Shown here: positions 12,901 to 27,900 of the stretch, in pieces
How positions within the stretch are numbered: position 1 is the stretch's first letter
Layout: each line of letters starts with the position of its first letter
Source: Euclidia mi
Taxonomy: Eukaryota > Arthropoda > Insecta > Lepidoptera > Erebidae
Assembly: GCA_944739405.2 (NCBI GenBank)
Contig: OX123196.2
Span: 70,083,688-70,147,687 of the forward strand
Length of the DNA: 64,000 bases
Direction: 5' to 3'
Translations under genes and position numbers: made by a program
The notes under the pieces: model-generated
The model's input: only the letters and a program-made list of their open reading frames with translations
Databases searched by the model: none
What the model was told of the DNA's origin: nothing

Positions 12901-15900
12901 CAATCCGTGGTCTCTTCTTTCTTGGAGACAAGCTTTGGCTTGACGTGCTTGGTTGAGGATCCATATCGTTTGTACAAAACAATATAGCAACAAATAAACA
13001 CAACAATTACCACAAACACAACGTAACGAAAAACTTAACAAAAACAATAACTAAACAATAAACAGCGTGAGCGCAGAAAAAACATTCGTGCAATCAGACC
13101 AGAGGTTAGAAGCCGAATGAATAACAAACAAAATGGCGACCGACGCGCGCGGCGTTGATCGATGTTGGCATTACTCGCCGCGCCGCGCCGTGCGCCGCGC
13201 CGCGCCGTGCGCCGCGCTTTATACCGTCAAAAAAGTGATGTAACTACTTACATAACTAAACTTATATCAGAGCACTTTTATACAATTTTATTGTAAAATA
13301 GAAATAATATTCTTTTATAGTTTGAAATGATTAACTATTCACACTCATTGTTCGTTCATCTGATTGAACGAGAACTAAACGCATCACTATTACTTTAAAT
13401 ATGGCAACATTATTTTACAAAGTGACATTAGCTACTGTCAGTTGGCTTCGTCTAATTAAAAATACGACTATAGATACCTACATCACTTAGCATTTAGAGA
13501 ACTACTATATGATTGACTGTCTGTGTTGTCTTTTGCGTTGGAAGTAAAATCTGATAAATTCTATCGAATTCTGACCATCTGGCAAGCGCACCCAACACAA
13601 TACACATACTTACTTTCTATATCTTCGACTGCACGGCTGGCGTAGTGGTTTAAGCGGCCGCCTCGCCGCTTGACACTGCGCCGAGTGTTGTGGGTTCGAT
13701 CCCCACAAGAGGCAACAGATTGTGTAGTTCACAAATTGTTGTTTCGAGTCTGTGTGTTCATTGTGTCCGTTAGTTGTATGTTTGTAAAGTCCCCCGCGAC
13801 ACGGGATTTATTCCTAATGCGGGAGTTAACTTAAAAAAAAAAACAAAAATAATATTCAAAATAAATTTCATAATTTTCATAAACCTATGTATTTGGTGGT
13901 GCTTATGTCGTGTTTCACCGAAAATCACTTAATAAATTAATTTGAAAGACCGTATTTGTATCCCTCTCTTTCGTTTTATCAATAACAGAACAAAAGAGCA
14001 GTAGACAAAAAGTTTAATCCTACTCAACAGAATCTCCAGCATAATCTTATTCGTACTAGTAATAGGCTTGCTACCTAAGATTAACTAAAATAATCAACTT
14101 CATTTATCAAAAGTTTTTCACACGGATTTATTTTAAGCTCGTTGCTCATCCGATTCTCCGTAATAAGGTATTTAAATATTAAAACAAAACATACCATAAA
14201 AACAAACACTTATATAGATAACATAGCCTATATTTATAATTTAAACATCATGAAGAGTACAGTAAACTTGACAGAATTATCTCACATTATCACAAGGGGA
14301 AAGGATGTGAGCATATCCGAGATTATCCTCAAGAAAATTCGGCATTAAGCTCCGTTAGTAAAATCCTTTTATTGAGGGATTTTCAAGTCATTGACGTTCG
14401 CAAGAGTAAAACTCTTTCTCATAAACAGTTAACAATAGAAGCAACAGTCAAAGATATAAAATAAACTGTCCAATTTTAAAATATTATCTGTTTTTGGGTA
14501 AACTTGTGAACATAACTGTTTGTTCACACAATTAATTAACAACGCTCACAAATTATGTGCACACTAGAAAGACTGACGTATTGGTTCAAAGGCCCGCCTG
14601 ATATCATTTTTTTACTTTGGTTTGAAGGAGTCGCGTTGCGCATTTGGACAAGGTACTTACTCCAAACTCCGAATGCTGTGAAAAGATCCTACACGAAAGA
14701 AAATTTCAAAGATGGAAGATAAAGCAATAGTACATAATAATATGTCTAGTGTTGCAATTTTATATGTACAAATTGTGGTGTACGGCAAGAGTCATTATCA
14801 AGAGCCCTTTAAATAAGTATACTATCCTACTGCTGGGCGCTGGTCTCTTCTCACTATGAGAAGGGTAAGGCCATAGTCCACCACGCTGGCCAAGTGCAGT
14901 TTGGCAGACTTCACAGGTCTTAGTCTTTAGAGAACATTATGGAGAAGTCACAGACGTGCAGGTTTCCTCACGACACGATGTTTTCCTTCAACATTATGCA
15001 AGCGATAATTAACAATTTCAATCACACATAACGCCAGAAAGTCAGTGGTGCATGTCGTGGATTCGAACCCGAGACCCTCTGCGTGGCATTATGTTGGTAT
15101 CTCCACTAGGCTATAGCTGTTGTTAAAGAGTACATACCAATTAAGATATGCTATTCTATCTTTGCCCAAATCCCCCACTCGTCCATAAATCAATAAAATT
15201 CCTATCAAAAATTAAGACAGCACTTAACCAGTTAGATCTTAAGACCAATATTTACACCGTGTCTTTAGATCAGTTGAAGTGGCGGTAGTTCAAAACAAAA
15301 ATATCTTAATTGATGCTGCGATAAAAATGATCAAAGGCTAGATCGCACTCGGCGGTTAATAAAATAGCTATAAAGTTTATATACGTGCAAGATAAGGATT
15401 AAACTTTACGGCCAAATGTAATTGAGATGTTAAAAAGAGGTCTTTTTAGACTTCTTTCGTAATAGTCCGAGAGCTGACATCAATTTTGAGTAGGTATTTG
15501 AGGCAAGCTGAAAACTTGTGTCATGCCTCTCCTACTATACCCTAACACGAAACTGCAGACCTGGCTGGTGTGCAGCGGGACTAAATCAAGAGCGAACCTT
15601 TTAATTTTTCCAAATATTTATTTGAGGCGACATGCAATTTTGAAATGCTGTAGTTTAATGTTTAAAGAATTTAAAAAAATAGGCCAGACCGGCCAGACGA
15701 TTCAAGTTGCCTCAAATGCATTTTTATACTTGTTTGCAAAATATTTTTGCACGCGCCTATCAATGTTATAAATGACTAAATCGCCTGGCTTATTTTTTTT
15801 TTATTCTCTAAACATTAAACTACAACATTTAAAAATTGCAAATACATTTTTAGCTAAAAAGTTCGATGTTGATTTAGCCCCACTATACTCACCAGCCAGG

Positions 15901-18900
15901 TCTGCAGTTTCGTGTTGGAGTATAATAGGAGGTATGAGACAAGTTTTCAGCTTGCCTCAAATCCTAATTTGAAACCCTAAATTGAAGTCAGCTCTCCTAC
16001 TATAAGTACCTACAAGAAACCTTAACAGTTTTGTCATGTTCATTCATGCATATGTATATCAGTGGTTTGACGCCGCCTATAGGCACTTAAGAACTGAAAT
16101 TTGGCATGTATTTATCATAGAATAGACTTCGTCTGCGGCTCCGCTCGCGTGAATGACTATCTATTGGTGAAAATCGTATGAAAATCTGATCTTATGGTTA
16201 TCCCACAAAGTTTTCATTCCATGTAGAATATTTAAAATGTAAATTGTAAATGAGTGTTTGAAAATGTTCCTATAAAACCAATTATTGCATACCTACCTAC
16301 TTAGTAAGGTAAATTGTGCTTTACTCTTTAGTTTTTAAGATCTTTGTAATACCACAATTTGAGCAACAAAGATGATTTGATTTGATTTGTATACTTATTC
16401 AATTTGCTTGATAAACGGTGAAGGAAATCAGTGTGAAAAACCTGCATGTCTGAGAGTTGTTCGTAGTGTTCTATGGTATCGATATGTAATAGAATGGTAA
16501 AGACTGGCAACTGAAATTTGCCAGCGTGATGGACTGTGAGCTAGGCCTTTCCATAGTGGGAAGATGTTTTTGCCCAGCAGTGCAACAATTTATATTTAGA
16601 GGTCATATTTTTTATACGCTATACACTGGACAAGGGAGGCAGTCGACAGTCTTTAAAAAATTGACTAAATCGCAAGATCGAAATGCCGAAGCGACCTCAT
16701 TCTAGACGAAAGCACCGTCGTCAAAAATGTATATCAATAAAGCTCCACCATTATAAACGAAAAAACAACTTCGTCTAAATCTTAACGTAGGTATAAATAT
16801 TATCGTGTTATGAGTTCGTCGTGTTAACGATCTACAATGTGTAACGTTAACTTGCGACATAAAGAGATCGATGGAAGACAGTCGGCAGACGGGCGGACAT
16901 TTTTTATTTCATCTTGTTTCCTGTTTTTGTTTTACGAAGACAACGTCGAGACAAAAAATCCTAATCTTTTTTTGATGGGAAGCTTTCGTCATTGGTGTCG
17001 CGGCATACATTTTCAGTTTTTTTCGTGTGCAGGTTTGATTACCGGGTCAGGAGAAAAGTTACTGCCGGGGTTTTATGAGGCACATTTTAACCTGCGATCA
17101 GGCCAGAGCTCTGATTTATGCTTGTTTATTTTCTCTATGAAAATAGACAAACTTAAGAACAAATTCGAATACTGAAGAAGTGCAGAATGAATAAAGAATT
17201 TGTGTTAGCATAATATCCCAGAATAAAAGACAAGAAGGAAATGGGAAATCTTCCTTACTTCCTTCTTCTTATAAAAGCTCTACATTTTAAATAGACATTT
17301 CTCTCTTTTTTTAATGCTCAGTTAAAAATCCATTTAACTAACTTAATAAATTATCGTAATACAGTTTGTTATTAGTAATGCTGTACCTACTATTCTACCT
17401 GCCTCCTGATAACGCCACAAATACTAATCCGTCTACCTTCTAGATTCGAGTCTGAACATCTACATGATACCTGAAAATGTACCTACTATGAGTGTAACTG
17501 TGGACGCATGTATGTCAGTCTCAAATCTGACTAATAACGAATGGTAGAGGTACCGTGAATAGGGGCCCTAGAATCGTACCCACGTCGTTAATAAAAAAAC
17601 ATTTGTGTGAGCCAAAAATAGCCGTCCAGGCTTTCAGAGCCGCTGTTTTTTGTTTCGCTTTTTTTTGTTTGAGCATAGATGTTTTACTTCAATAATCTGA
17701 TTTTTGGATGATGCGAAATCTCTGTTTTGAATTATCATCTATACACATAAATAAAATTGGAGTGTCCGTTTATAGTATTATAATAACCACTTTTTACTTA
17801 ATGCATATGGATGTATACACAGTACATATACCGAAATGACTTTTTTTTTCTGTGTGTCTGTCTATCTGTCTTTAATATATCTATGATCTGTCTGTTTGTT
17901 CTCGCTAATCTCTGGAACGGCTGGACCGATTTTGACGGGACTTTCACTGGCGGATAGCTGATGTACCAAGGAGTAACTTAGGCTATACCTATATTAACCG
18001 GGTACGCGAAGTAGCTCCCTCAGGACGCGGGTGAAACTGCGGGAAACAGCTAGTTTTTAATATATCCCAATCAGATGTTAGATAGCATAGTATTAGATCT
18101 TAAATTAGATAATTATTTGAAAATCAAAACAGCAGAAGTTTGATTTCTATACTAATTACAATGCCAAAAACATCGACATTCATCACAAGAATAAGAAACA
18201 CCTGTGTACAAGCTCCTCAAATTAAATTTAAATTCAACATTATTTATTTCAATTAGGTACCTCACAGAGCAACACCTATGATCGTCAAAACAATAGGTAC
18301 TCAAACAAGACAAGAACATTAAAGATGAAACATCAACCCTCTTACAAATCAAAACAAAACCAAAAACAGCTCAATTATTTCCCTAATTAGACTCAAAATT
18401 GTTTAACAAGTAGGTACTTACTTTCGCATCGCTGTAGTCAGAATCTCCGTACATGAGAAGTCCGTTAAACATCATGGCACAAACACTGCACAGTATAGTA
18501 TTTACAATTATCTACAATGTGTACGCACATTTGTTTGTAAACGAATCGTTAACACGTGCGCATGCGTCGGCAACGCGCGAATGGATGCGGTGCATGACTG
18601 GGTTGCCAACTACTGAATTAAACTACCTCAGGGCAAGTTATCGGTACACGTCTGATGAAAATATTTTTTTTTATGTAATTGCGGTAACCGCCCATGGACA
18701 CAAGCAACACCAGAGGAGTCACAAGTGCGTTGCTGCCCCTTAGGATTGGGAGAAGTGATAGGAGGAGGAGTAGGATGAGGGATAGGGAATAAGCCACCAG
18801 CACTCTCACTCACCGAACGAAACGCAACAGTATAGGTACTGTTACACTACGTCGATTTTCTGTACGCGGGGAGTAGGTACTTCCCCGGTCCACCAGCCAA

Positions 18901-21900
18901 CCCATTCTTATTCATGCTGAACTCAACGTATCGTCACCTTACGACGGAACACGTAAGACAAGGGAAGATGAGTTGGAAGCGTTGACAAAGGACAGAATAT
19001 TGTAGGTACCTTGAGGGCAATCATCAACATATTAGCGTAACTACAGAATATAGAAAAATGCCTAACTGAAAGTGCGTCGAGGATCATTGCGTGAACACAG
19101 AACATATACCAGAAAAGAACATAGAAATCTGCCCTTTATGGACGATCACACATGACGTAACTTACGTTGAATATCGTCAACTAAAACAGGCCATGAAAAG
19201 TGCCTCGTACCTATGGCTAAATGCACATTTGATGAAAGATGGATTGAAAAACTTCAGGTTATTTATTTACTAGAATTGGTACTCTGGAATGATGATTGCC
19301 TGGCATGAGTGGCCCGTGATGGCCACGGCCATTTATCATCAGGCATTAATTGCTTGTCGCCCTCAAATTATTTAAAATATTACAAAGGTACTTTTGAAAA
19401 ACTTTTGCATACAATTTATATTTAAATACCTACGATATCAGAAAGTAAAATTAGCTCTGAAAGCACCAACCAGATTAATTTTCCCAACTTTGTGGTAAAA
19501 TCTCTAAGCTTACCACCCAGATGCAAGCTGAGGTATATTTAGCCCAACGTAAATAACGCTTCTGAAGGAAGCGCCGGTGCCCCACTTGTATTCTTTATTC
19601 TCATCGGTTATGGCTTAGCCGTTAATTAAACAGTGTGTTGCATTTAATGCGCATACTGAAATGGGGGCAGATGTTAACATTAAGACAAAATATGTTTACA
19701 ATAATATAAAAGTAATTGGTTAGTCTTGAAGTTTTGCAAATAATTTGAGTTTGTTATTGGTCAGATTTTTTTTGAAAAAATTGGCGATATAAACATCTTG
19801 GTGGTTACCAAGATGTTTATTTATATCACCAATATTTTTTCATTTTTACCTATACTAGTATTATATTATCTGTGCCTATACTAAGACTAATCCCGGCCTG
19901 AACCCAAACTAAGCAGAGTTTGTACTATGGTAGGTAATCATATAACCCTAAAGTAATTTTTTGCAGCGGCGTGCTGTCCGTATCATAGGTGACCTCGAGG
20001 CTACTAAGACCCTTGAATCTCTGCAATTACGCAGGGACGTAGCCTCAATGGCTGTCTTTTACCGATTGTATCACGGTGAGTGCTCAGAAGAACTCCTTCA
20101 ACTCATCCCACCCTCTCTTTTCCTATCCCGAACAACACGTGCCGGGTTAAGGTGCCACGCTTACACGATAGAACAGATACCGTTACGTACGAAAAGGTTC
20201 GGTACATCTTATCTTTGCCGTACCATAAAGATGTGGAACTCACTGCCAGCTCTCCTGTTTCCTTCCTCCCTTGATCATGGGTCCTTTAAGCGGGGCTTTA
20301 AAAAGCATCTCTCAAGGCCGTCAAAGTGAGGGCCACCATGTCACATTGCTTAACCAGCAATTGGGGATGGTGGCCTTCACAATAGGAATTCACTGTCAGC
20401 TTACCGTCAGGCAGCGTGAAGTCAAGTTTGACAGGTTTTTTTAATAAAAAAAAAATATAGTCAAGACACCAACATTCAAATTTATATCCACATGAAAGAA
20501 TTGCTAATTATTATCGCTTTGTCAGTCAGTCAGTCAGTCAGCAACACAAGACTTTTAAATATAAAAAACCAGATTATAATCGTTTAGGTGTATTTTTCTC
20601 TTTGTCCCGAAACTTGCAAAGACCATACAGGTGTAACAATGCTGATTGACCCTGAATTATTTAGCAGAATTAGATTCACAATTGACATAAAAAGGAATAT
20701 TGAGGTCAGCCCCCAATTTAACATGATGAGTCTGATTGTCAGTTTAGAGCAATAATTCCGTAACCTGATACCGCATTTGATACATTAAAATCAAACGTGC
20801 GAAATATTCTTCATCGGCTGACCTATTTAAAAAAAAAATGACAATAGTGTCTTTCTAAAGACATAGTGGACAACTATAAAAAAATCCCTTCCCCTTTTTA
20901 GCAACTCCCGCACTGGAAATAAGATCGCGGAGGACTTCGCAAACATTAAATCAACATACACAAGAAACATTTATTTTATTTTATTTATATATTTATAGAC
21001 TCACGCCTGTATCCCCGAAGGGGTAAGCAAAGGTGTAATATGACACCCACATTTCGCCATGAATTTTTAGCCTATTGCCGTTATCGGGCACATCACCAGA
21101 CTCCGTGCTGCTACTGAGAATTCGGAAAAACCCAGTAACACTTTTGCCCGACCCGGGAATCGAACCCGGGACCTCCGATCAGCAGTCGCATACGCCATCC
21201 ACTGGACCACGGAGGCAGAGAACATCCAGGCTAGAAACAACAATAAAGTTTGTAGTCACAGAGTATTGTCTTGTGTGCACTCGCGGGATTGAATCCACAA
21301 CACACGGCGCAGTTCCAAATAACGAACCGACCAAACTACTACACTATACGCGCAGCATAATTTGCCCAACATTAGCCAATCTTCATCCAAAACTACAAAG
21401 CGTATATACTCCGCAAAGCCATTAGCACGAGTATAAACCACTGTAATCCAAATATAACCCATTCGTTTAAAGATGAGCGCCATTTCTCAGAAGCAGCATC
21501 CTGTATCAGCAGGTAGTTCATTAGTAAAAAGCGCCTAGTGGTTTCCGACGGCGACGTCCGGCCATTTCGTCACCACAGCTAAACTTAGCTGCACAAACAA
21601 CACCGGGACTCACCGGTAGAAACGACATTATGATTGGTTTAATATGAAATATTGTTGACTAGCCGTGCTCGGTTATAAGTACCTGCCTTTATATTTAATT
21701 TTTTTAACAACTAACCCTACCATCGAGCTAGTCTGTATGTATGAAAGTATAGATGTTAAAGATCGTTTCTTATGCCATATTAAAATACGACTATGAAATA
21801 GGAAGCGACCCGTTTGTGAGGACAACCGGTTGGCGCAGCGGGAGTGTAAGCGACTGCTACGCCGAAGGTCGCGGGTTCGATTCCCGCTCAAGTCAAACAT

Positions 21901-24900
21901 TTATGTGCATGAACATGAATGTTTGTCTTGGTCTGGGTGTTTCTATGTATTATATGTATGTATTTACAAAAAAGAAGTATATATATACATATATACTTCC
22001 TTTCTTTTGTCTATCCATTATCTAATAACCATAACACAAGCTCTGCTTAGCTTGGGACTAGATGGTGATGTGTGTTTGTGGTAGAATACTATCGTTAGTG
22101 TAGTTGAGGTACCTACACTAAACTATCGCGGGGAACTTTTCAAATATTCATTCAACGGACGTAAAAAGCACTCAATTCGATGTATCACTCAAAATGCCGT
22201 TCCTTGGATCCACAGACCACCCCCACTAGACACCTAATAGCAGGCAACTAACGCGCGCGAGACATTAGTGGTTTCGGAAGTATATGAAGTAACGGCACGA
22301 ATCAAAACATCAGTGTCGACCAAGTCTGTGACCCTTATGCGTGTACACGTTGTGTTCATATTTGAAAATTATTTAGTGCCCAAACACGTAAAAATGGCTA
22401 CCTGTGCGGTAAAATGGTGTGGCAAGACATCCAAGACGTCAAATTATCAAAAAGATGATTTAACATTTCATCGGTAAGTAAGTTTTTATTCATAAATAAA
22501 ACCCACAACCAGTGCATCGGAGCTCAGTTTATACTGGTTACCAAATCGTGCGCAATAATAGTAATAATGCGTTCGTTGATGTCTTTTCGAAAAGTCCTTT
22601 TCACACTCATTACGTAAATTGCAATAGTCGTCCTTGTCTAACATTGGCACGTGTATCGATAGTGTTGTGATTTCGAAGTCAATATTTTTGTCGATATTTT
22701 TCGTGGTAATGTTACGAAGATCATAACACAGTGTGAGTATGTGGCTTGACTCGGCGGCCAAACAGGGTCATTTTTGTGGCAGGAAGCGAGGAGAGTGGGG
22801 CGGGGCAAGTAAACCAAACTGCAGTACGCGCAGACTGCGCGTACTGCAGTTTGGTTTACTTGAAGAAAAAGTGAAAATATCTACGTAATATCCCTTATTT
22901 CTAAACCTGCAGGTTTAGAAATAAGGGATATTACGTAGATATTTTCACTTTTTCTGACGTAAATGTTCTTAACAAAAACCTAGTCAGGATGGTTGTGGGT
23001 GTGTCCACGTCTTAAAAAAACAAAGAATTTGAGATATTTCAGAATAGTGGAATTATGTAATTTGAGATCTTTCAGTTTAGATAAGTATTCTTATTCATAA
23101 ATAAATGCTGAAGACATGCGGAATTTTAAACTGACAGTGTTGAGGTGGCTTTCGACCGTATTGGATGTTACCTGATGGTAGTGGGGGACACCTATTGGGG
23201 TGACACCCGACTGTATTCGGGGTGTGTGTGATGCATGATGTTATTAAGTGTGACACCTGAAAGTCGTGTAAGATGACACGCGATAGTGTTAAGTGACACC
23301 CAACGGTATTGTGGTGACTCTCTCCTATATCGGGGTGCTACCCTTCTATATTGGGTGATACCCGATAGTATGGGGTTGTCCGATGGTATTAGCCGATCCC
23401 CATTGACAACATTGATTGAAACACGCGGGCATTAGGTGACACGCGACGGCATTGGGTAGCACCCGGCAGTGTCTGGTAACATCTGATAGGTTAGATGACA
23501 TCCGATAGCGTTAGGTGACACCTAATAGTGTTAGGTGAAACCCGATAGTATTAGGGGATCCGATAGTATTGACGGATCACCAACGTAATGGAGTTTGTCG
23601 ATACACCTGATGATACTATTGGTTGACATACGACGACAAAGGCTGATACCCGGTAGGATTCGGTGGTACCTGATTGTGTTAGGTGATACTTAACGGTATT
23701 GGACTGCCACCGACGTTTTAAACTTTACGACTTTGGGTGACACTCGACGACATTGCGGGACACCCGATGACATTGCGGGATACCTGATGACATTGGGTTA
23801 TACGCGACAACATGTTACCCGAAGCGCAACACCCGAAAGAGCTAGGTGACTCCTGATGGTACTCTTACGGTATCGGAGAGACACAACTTTAATCTGATCG
23901 GATACTTGATACCGGATAGTAACTTTTTATGAAAAATCGATGATTACCCGCTCTTATGTGGCAACAATTATTTTCACATTTCTTCATCGACAAGACCAGC
24001 TTAAAAATTAAGTCTTAAACTGCTACAGAGTGCCAAAGCTTCAATCACAGAGTAGTTAGAGTATAAAATTAGCTGACCACCAAATATAGTCGTCAGGTTA
24101 CTTATGGTTATGCATGATCAATTTGCTTTAACTTCAAGTAAAAAAACAATGTTACATGAGATCGTATTTTCCATGATCATGGACGATTCCTTTTGTTGTC
24201 AATGTTCGGCAGGATATCCGGCTATCCGGTATCCGTTTCATCACTAGCACTTATAGCGTTACGCACTGAAGAGTGACGGAAGCTTGTCTATACACAAAAT
24301 CAAAGATTAAAAATGCTTTATAATATTTAACGTATGGGTAAAAACATATTTATTAAAAATGCTTTATAATATTTAACGGACGGGTAAGAAACATTTATTA
24401 TCCATAATAATATATCAATAATATAATCAATACAAACCAAATTCTATCGATCAATATTCCGTCCCTGTCCCATCACTACGGTACAGTGCACTAGAGTGCA
24501 TGTCCTAAGTTTGACCTTGCAATAGCCAATCACAACGCATTACGTGCGCCCCGCGCATCCCGCGCAGTCCGCAAATTTAGTGAACTCGAATCAAAACAAA
24601 TATTAGCTAATGCGGTCTCTAGTGGTGGTGCTCTGTGCTTGGATCGAACCCGAGACACGTCTTACAGTCAATATTCGTGGAGAGAGTGATTGATACAATG
24701 ATTACTTAGCAAAATCAACGTTAAAGTGGAATCAACTCCATATAGCCATATAGTCTTGTCTTTGCAATAGAGTTACTTTACTATACGAGTATAAAATGTG
24801 TTAGTGTAAGAATAATAATGTATTTATTTGCTAGAATGTACATAATGTGGTCTTAACTCTATTGTGGTCCCTTACATACTACTATAACATATGGTGTGCA

Positions 24901-27900
24901 AATGTTTTATTTATTAATATGTATTTTTTATAGTACTTAATAGGCGGCAATCTAGCAGACGGATCGCCTGATGGTAAGCGATTACCGCCGCCCATGGACA
25001 CAAGCAACACCACAGGAGTCATAAGTGCGTTGCCGCCCCGTGGGGTTGGGAAAAGAGATAGGATGAGGAGTGGGATGAGGGAGAAGGAATAGGGGATAGG
25101 GTCTCCGGCACTCTCACCCACCGAACGAAACGCAACAGTTTAGGTACTGTTACTTTACGTCGATTTTCTGTGAGAGGGTAGTACTTCCCCGGTCGATCCG
25201 GCCCATTCATGCTGAAATCAACAAGGCTCTACTACCGTACCGTACCGTACGGACATATAATGTAAGTAAATTCAATCGATATACTATAGGCCGCGTTATC
25301 CTTCTCCTTCTTACTTGATTTTAGGCTATAACTGGCAAAATATATTGTACTAGAGGACGTCAGCAGCTACGCCTGCAATTTTTTTAAATTTACCCGTTTT
25401 TGCCGATCCCGTGGGAATTTCGGGAAATCCCTTCTTAGTGTACCCCTACGGTCCCCAAGGAACATACATGCCAAATTTCAGCTTCCTGCGCCCAATAGTT
25501 TCGGCTGTAGCGTGTTTGTCAGCCAGTCAGCAACGCAAGGATTTTATATATTAAGATTTAGTTACCTTATTTATCACGGAGCAAGATCTATTCACGTATT
25601 CTTTTTTGATCGATCTGGAAAAGGGAAAAATGGTAACTTATCTAGCACCAGAACAATGTACATAAGTCCTAAACTGCCCGAAACGTCGATCGTTGCGTTA
25701 AACAATAGTCATAAAAAGAGGTAATTTATATTCCTAAAATAGGATTGTGCGGTGATTGTTTTGTTTTCGTGTGAGTATGCTGCCAACTCTAGTGTCAATT
25801 TTCAGAACGCCTGAAGGCTTCCGAAGTAGCCTAACGATTCTTCTACTGAGACAAGAAACGGATCCGATGGCTGTCCGTGTTCCGTTCCGCGCACTCTGAT
25901 ATAAGTGCCAAAACGTACGGTCACTCATCCAATTGGTGGCCTGTGCAAGCGTTGCTTAACTTTGCTCTGATCTATTACGAACAGCAAGTCAAGTCGTTGA
26001 AGTCAAGTCTCGCTATGAGCGCTACTATTTGTGCGATTAAGATTTAAGACCTGTCATATACCTAGTTTTTAATATGCTGCACTAGGCCTCTCTTTTGAAA
26101 GGAGGAATTGGCCTACTATACCACGCTGGCCAAACGGGTTGGTATAGGGTTTGTACCAAGTTTTCCTTCTCTTACAGTGCTGTTCTCTGCATAATATGCT
26201 CCCTCTTTCGGCTCTTACGACACCCATGGGATGATATGGGGTGGGGACATTCCGTATTCTTAATCCGTCACCGTTTAAATATAATTTTTATAAATGGCGA
26301 AAGTTGAATTCCATTATCAGAATAATGTTATTAAATGTTTAAATACCTGCAGTTTAGTACACTTTAGCTATTACAAGTTTCAATTCAATTTGATCGTAAG
26401 CGAAACTACCGCACCAGCTAAAGTAATCTACCACAAAAGTACCCGATTTATAAAAAAACACTCACCCGTCACTACAAGGCGATCTCTTCTTTGCCTGTAA
26501 AACATAAAAGTAAACATTTATTTATATTAATTTAAAAATTCAAACAATGTGAGTTACAAATGGCATTATACGCATTCGCGCAAAGGAAAATTAAACTAAA
26601 ACAAATAAAACGATATGAAGGCGAAGGTATAAAGTATAATAAGGTATAAAGCGGGATGGAATAGGCATCAATGTCAATGAGTGGTAATCTAACGCATCTC
26701 CGCTTTGCCAAAGCCTTGTTATTTATGACAGAATCGCTGCAATACTTGCAGAAAAGGCTGTCCAGTCTCAATGCTGCCTCAAGGCGTGTTGGGTTCGGGA
26801 TAAACCTGAACAAGATCAAGATCATGTTCAATAAACACATTGTCCTTTAACCAATTTATATCGAAGCTGTCCTGGAGTATGTATGCCTGTGGCAAATGTA
26901 GCTAGTTTGAGACAACTTTGAGAGTGGAATCATCAGAAGAGTGAAGTTGGGCTGGGTAGCATTTGAGAAGTTGCTTCAAATCTTCAAGTCGTTTTGCCAC
27001 AATGCCAAAAGACCAAGGTGTTCCACCAAAGAGTCTTGCCAGTCATGACGTACGGAGATGAGACATGGAACATAACGGTGAAGCTAGTCGAACGACTACA
27101 GGTCACACAGAGAGCTATGGAATGGTCAATGCTGGGGTTCTCGCTGAGGTTCAAAGCCCGGAACGGGATTATTCGGCAGAAGACCAAAGTTACTGACATA
27201 AATCAGAGATGTAGAAAACTGAAGTGGCAGTGGGCTGGCCACATCGTCGCAGAATCGATGGGCGGTGTAATAAGCAGGTTCTCGAGTGGAGGCCACATGT
27301 CGGCAAGCTGAGTGTTGGACGTGCCCCCGCTAGATGGCCCAACAACTTGAGGAGGGTAGCGAAAACGGGAGATCAGGTCTTGTAACGTACCCTGCGAGAG
27401 GCCTACGTCCAGCAGTGGACTGCAACAGGCTGATGTGAGATGTGTGTGATGAGGCAGAGAAGCCGTTTCATCTGGCTTTTGTAGATGCCGAAAAAGACTT
27501 TGACTCCATCGAAACATAGCCTGCTCTGTAGTTTTTGCAACGCTGCCATGTGGATTGAAAACATGTGGAGGTGTGAAGAGAACCAAATAGCAACGATTTT
27601 TATTCGAGCCCTGAACAACTATTACAAGAACCATCCAACAGCTTCGAGAGGTAGGACGGGGTGACGCTATAATTATCTCCGAAACTCTTCACCAACGCTA
27701 GAGGAAATATTCAATTCGCTGCAGTGGGTTGGATTGGGCATCAATGTCAATGGTCCGTATGTTACGCGTCTCTGCTTTGCTGATGACATAGTGGCAAATT
27801 GCTGCAAGACTTGTAAAAATGCTGTCTAGTTATTGCCAAAAGTGCGGCCCGCCTGTAGTTTATTTTGCCTCCTTGCGGCCCTTGCCTATCAAAAGGTTGC

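Noticed and set aside
21826..21897. Functional tRNA gene
   Set aside because: A and B boxes are present but acceptor stem pairing is poor and a SINE body follows.
22800..23900. CRISPR-like array
   Set aside because: Eukaryotic context; units are degenerate, without constant repeats and unique spacers.
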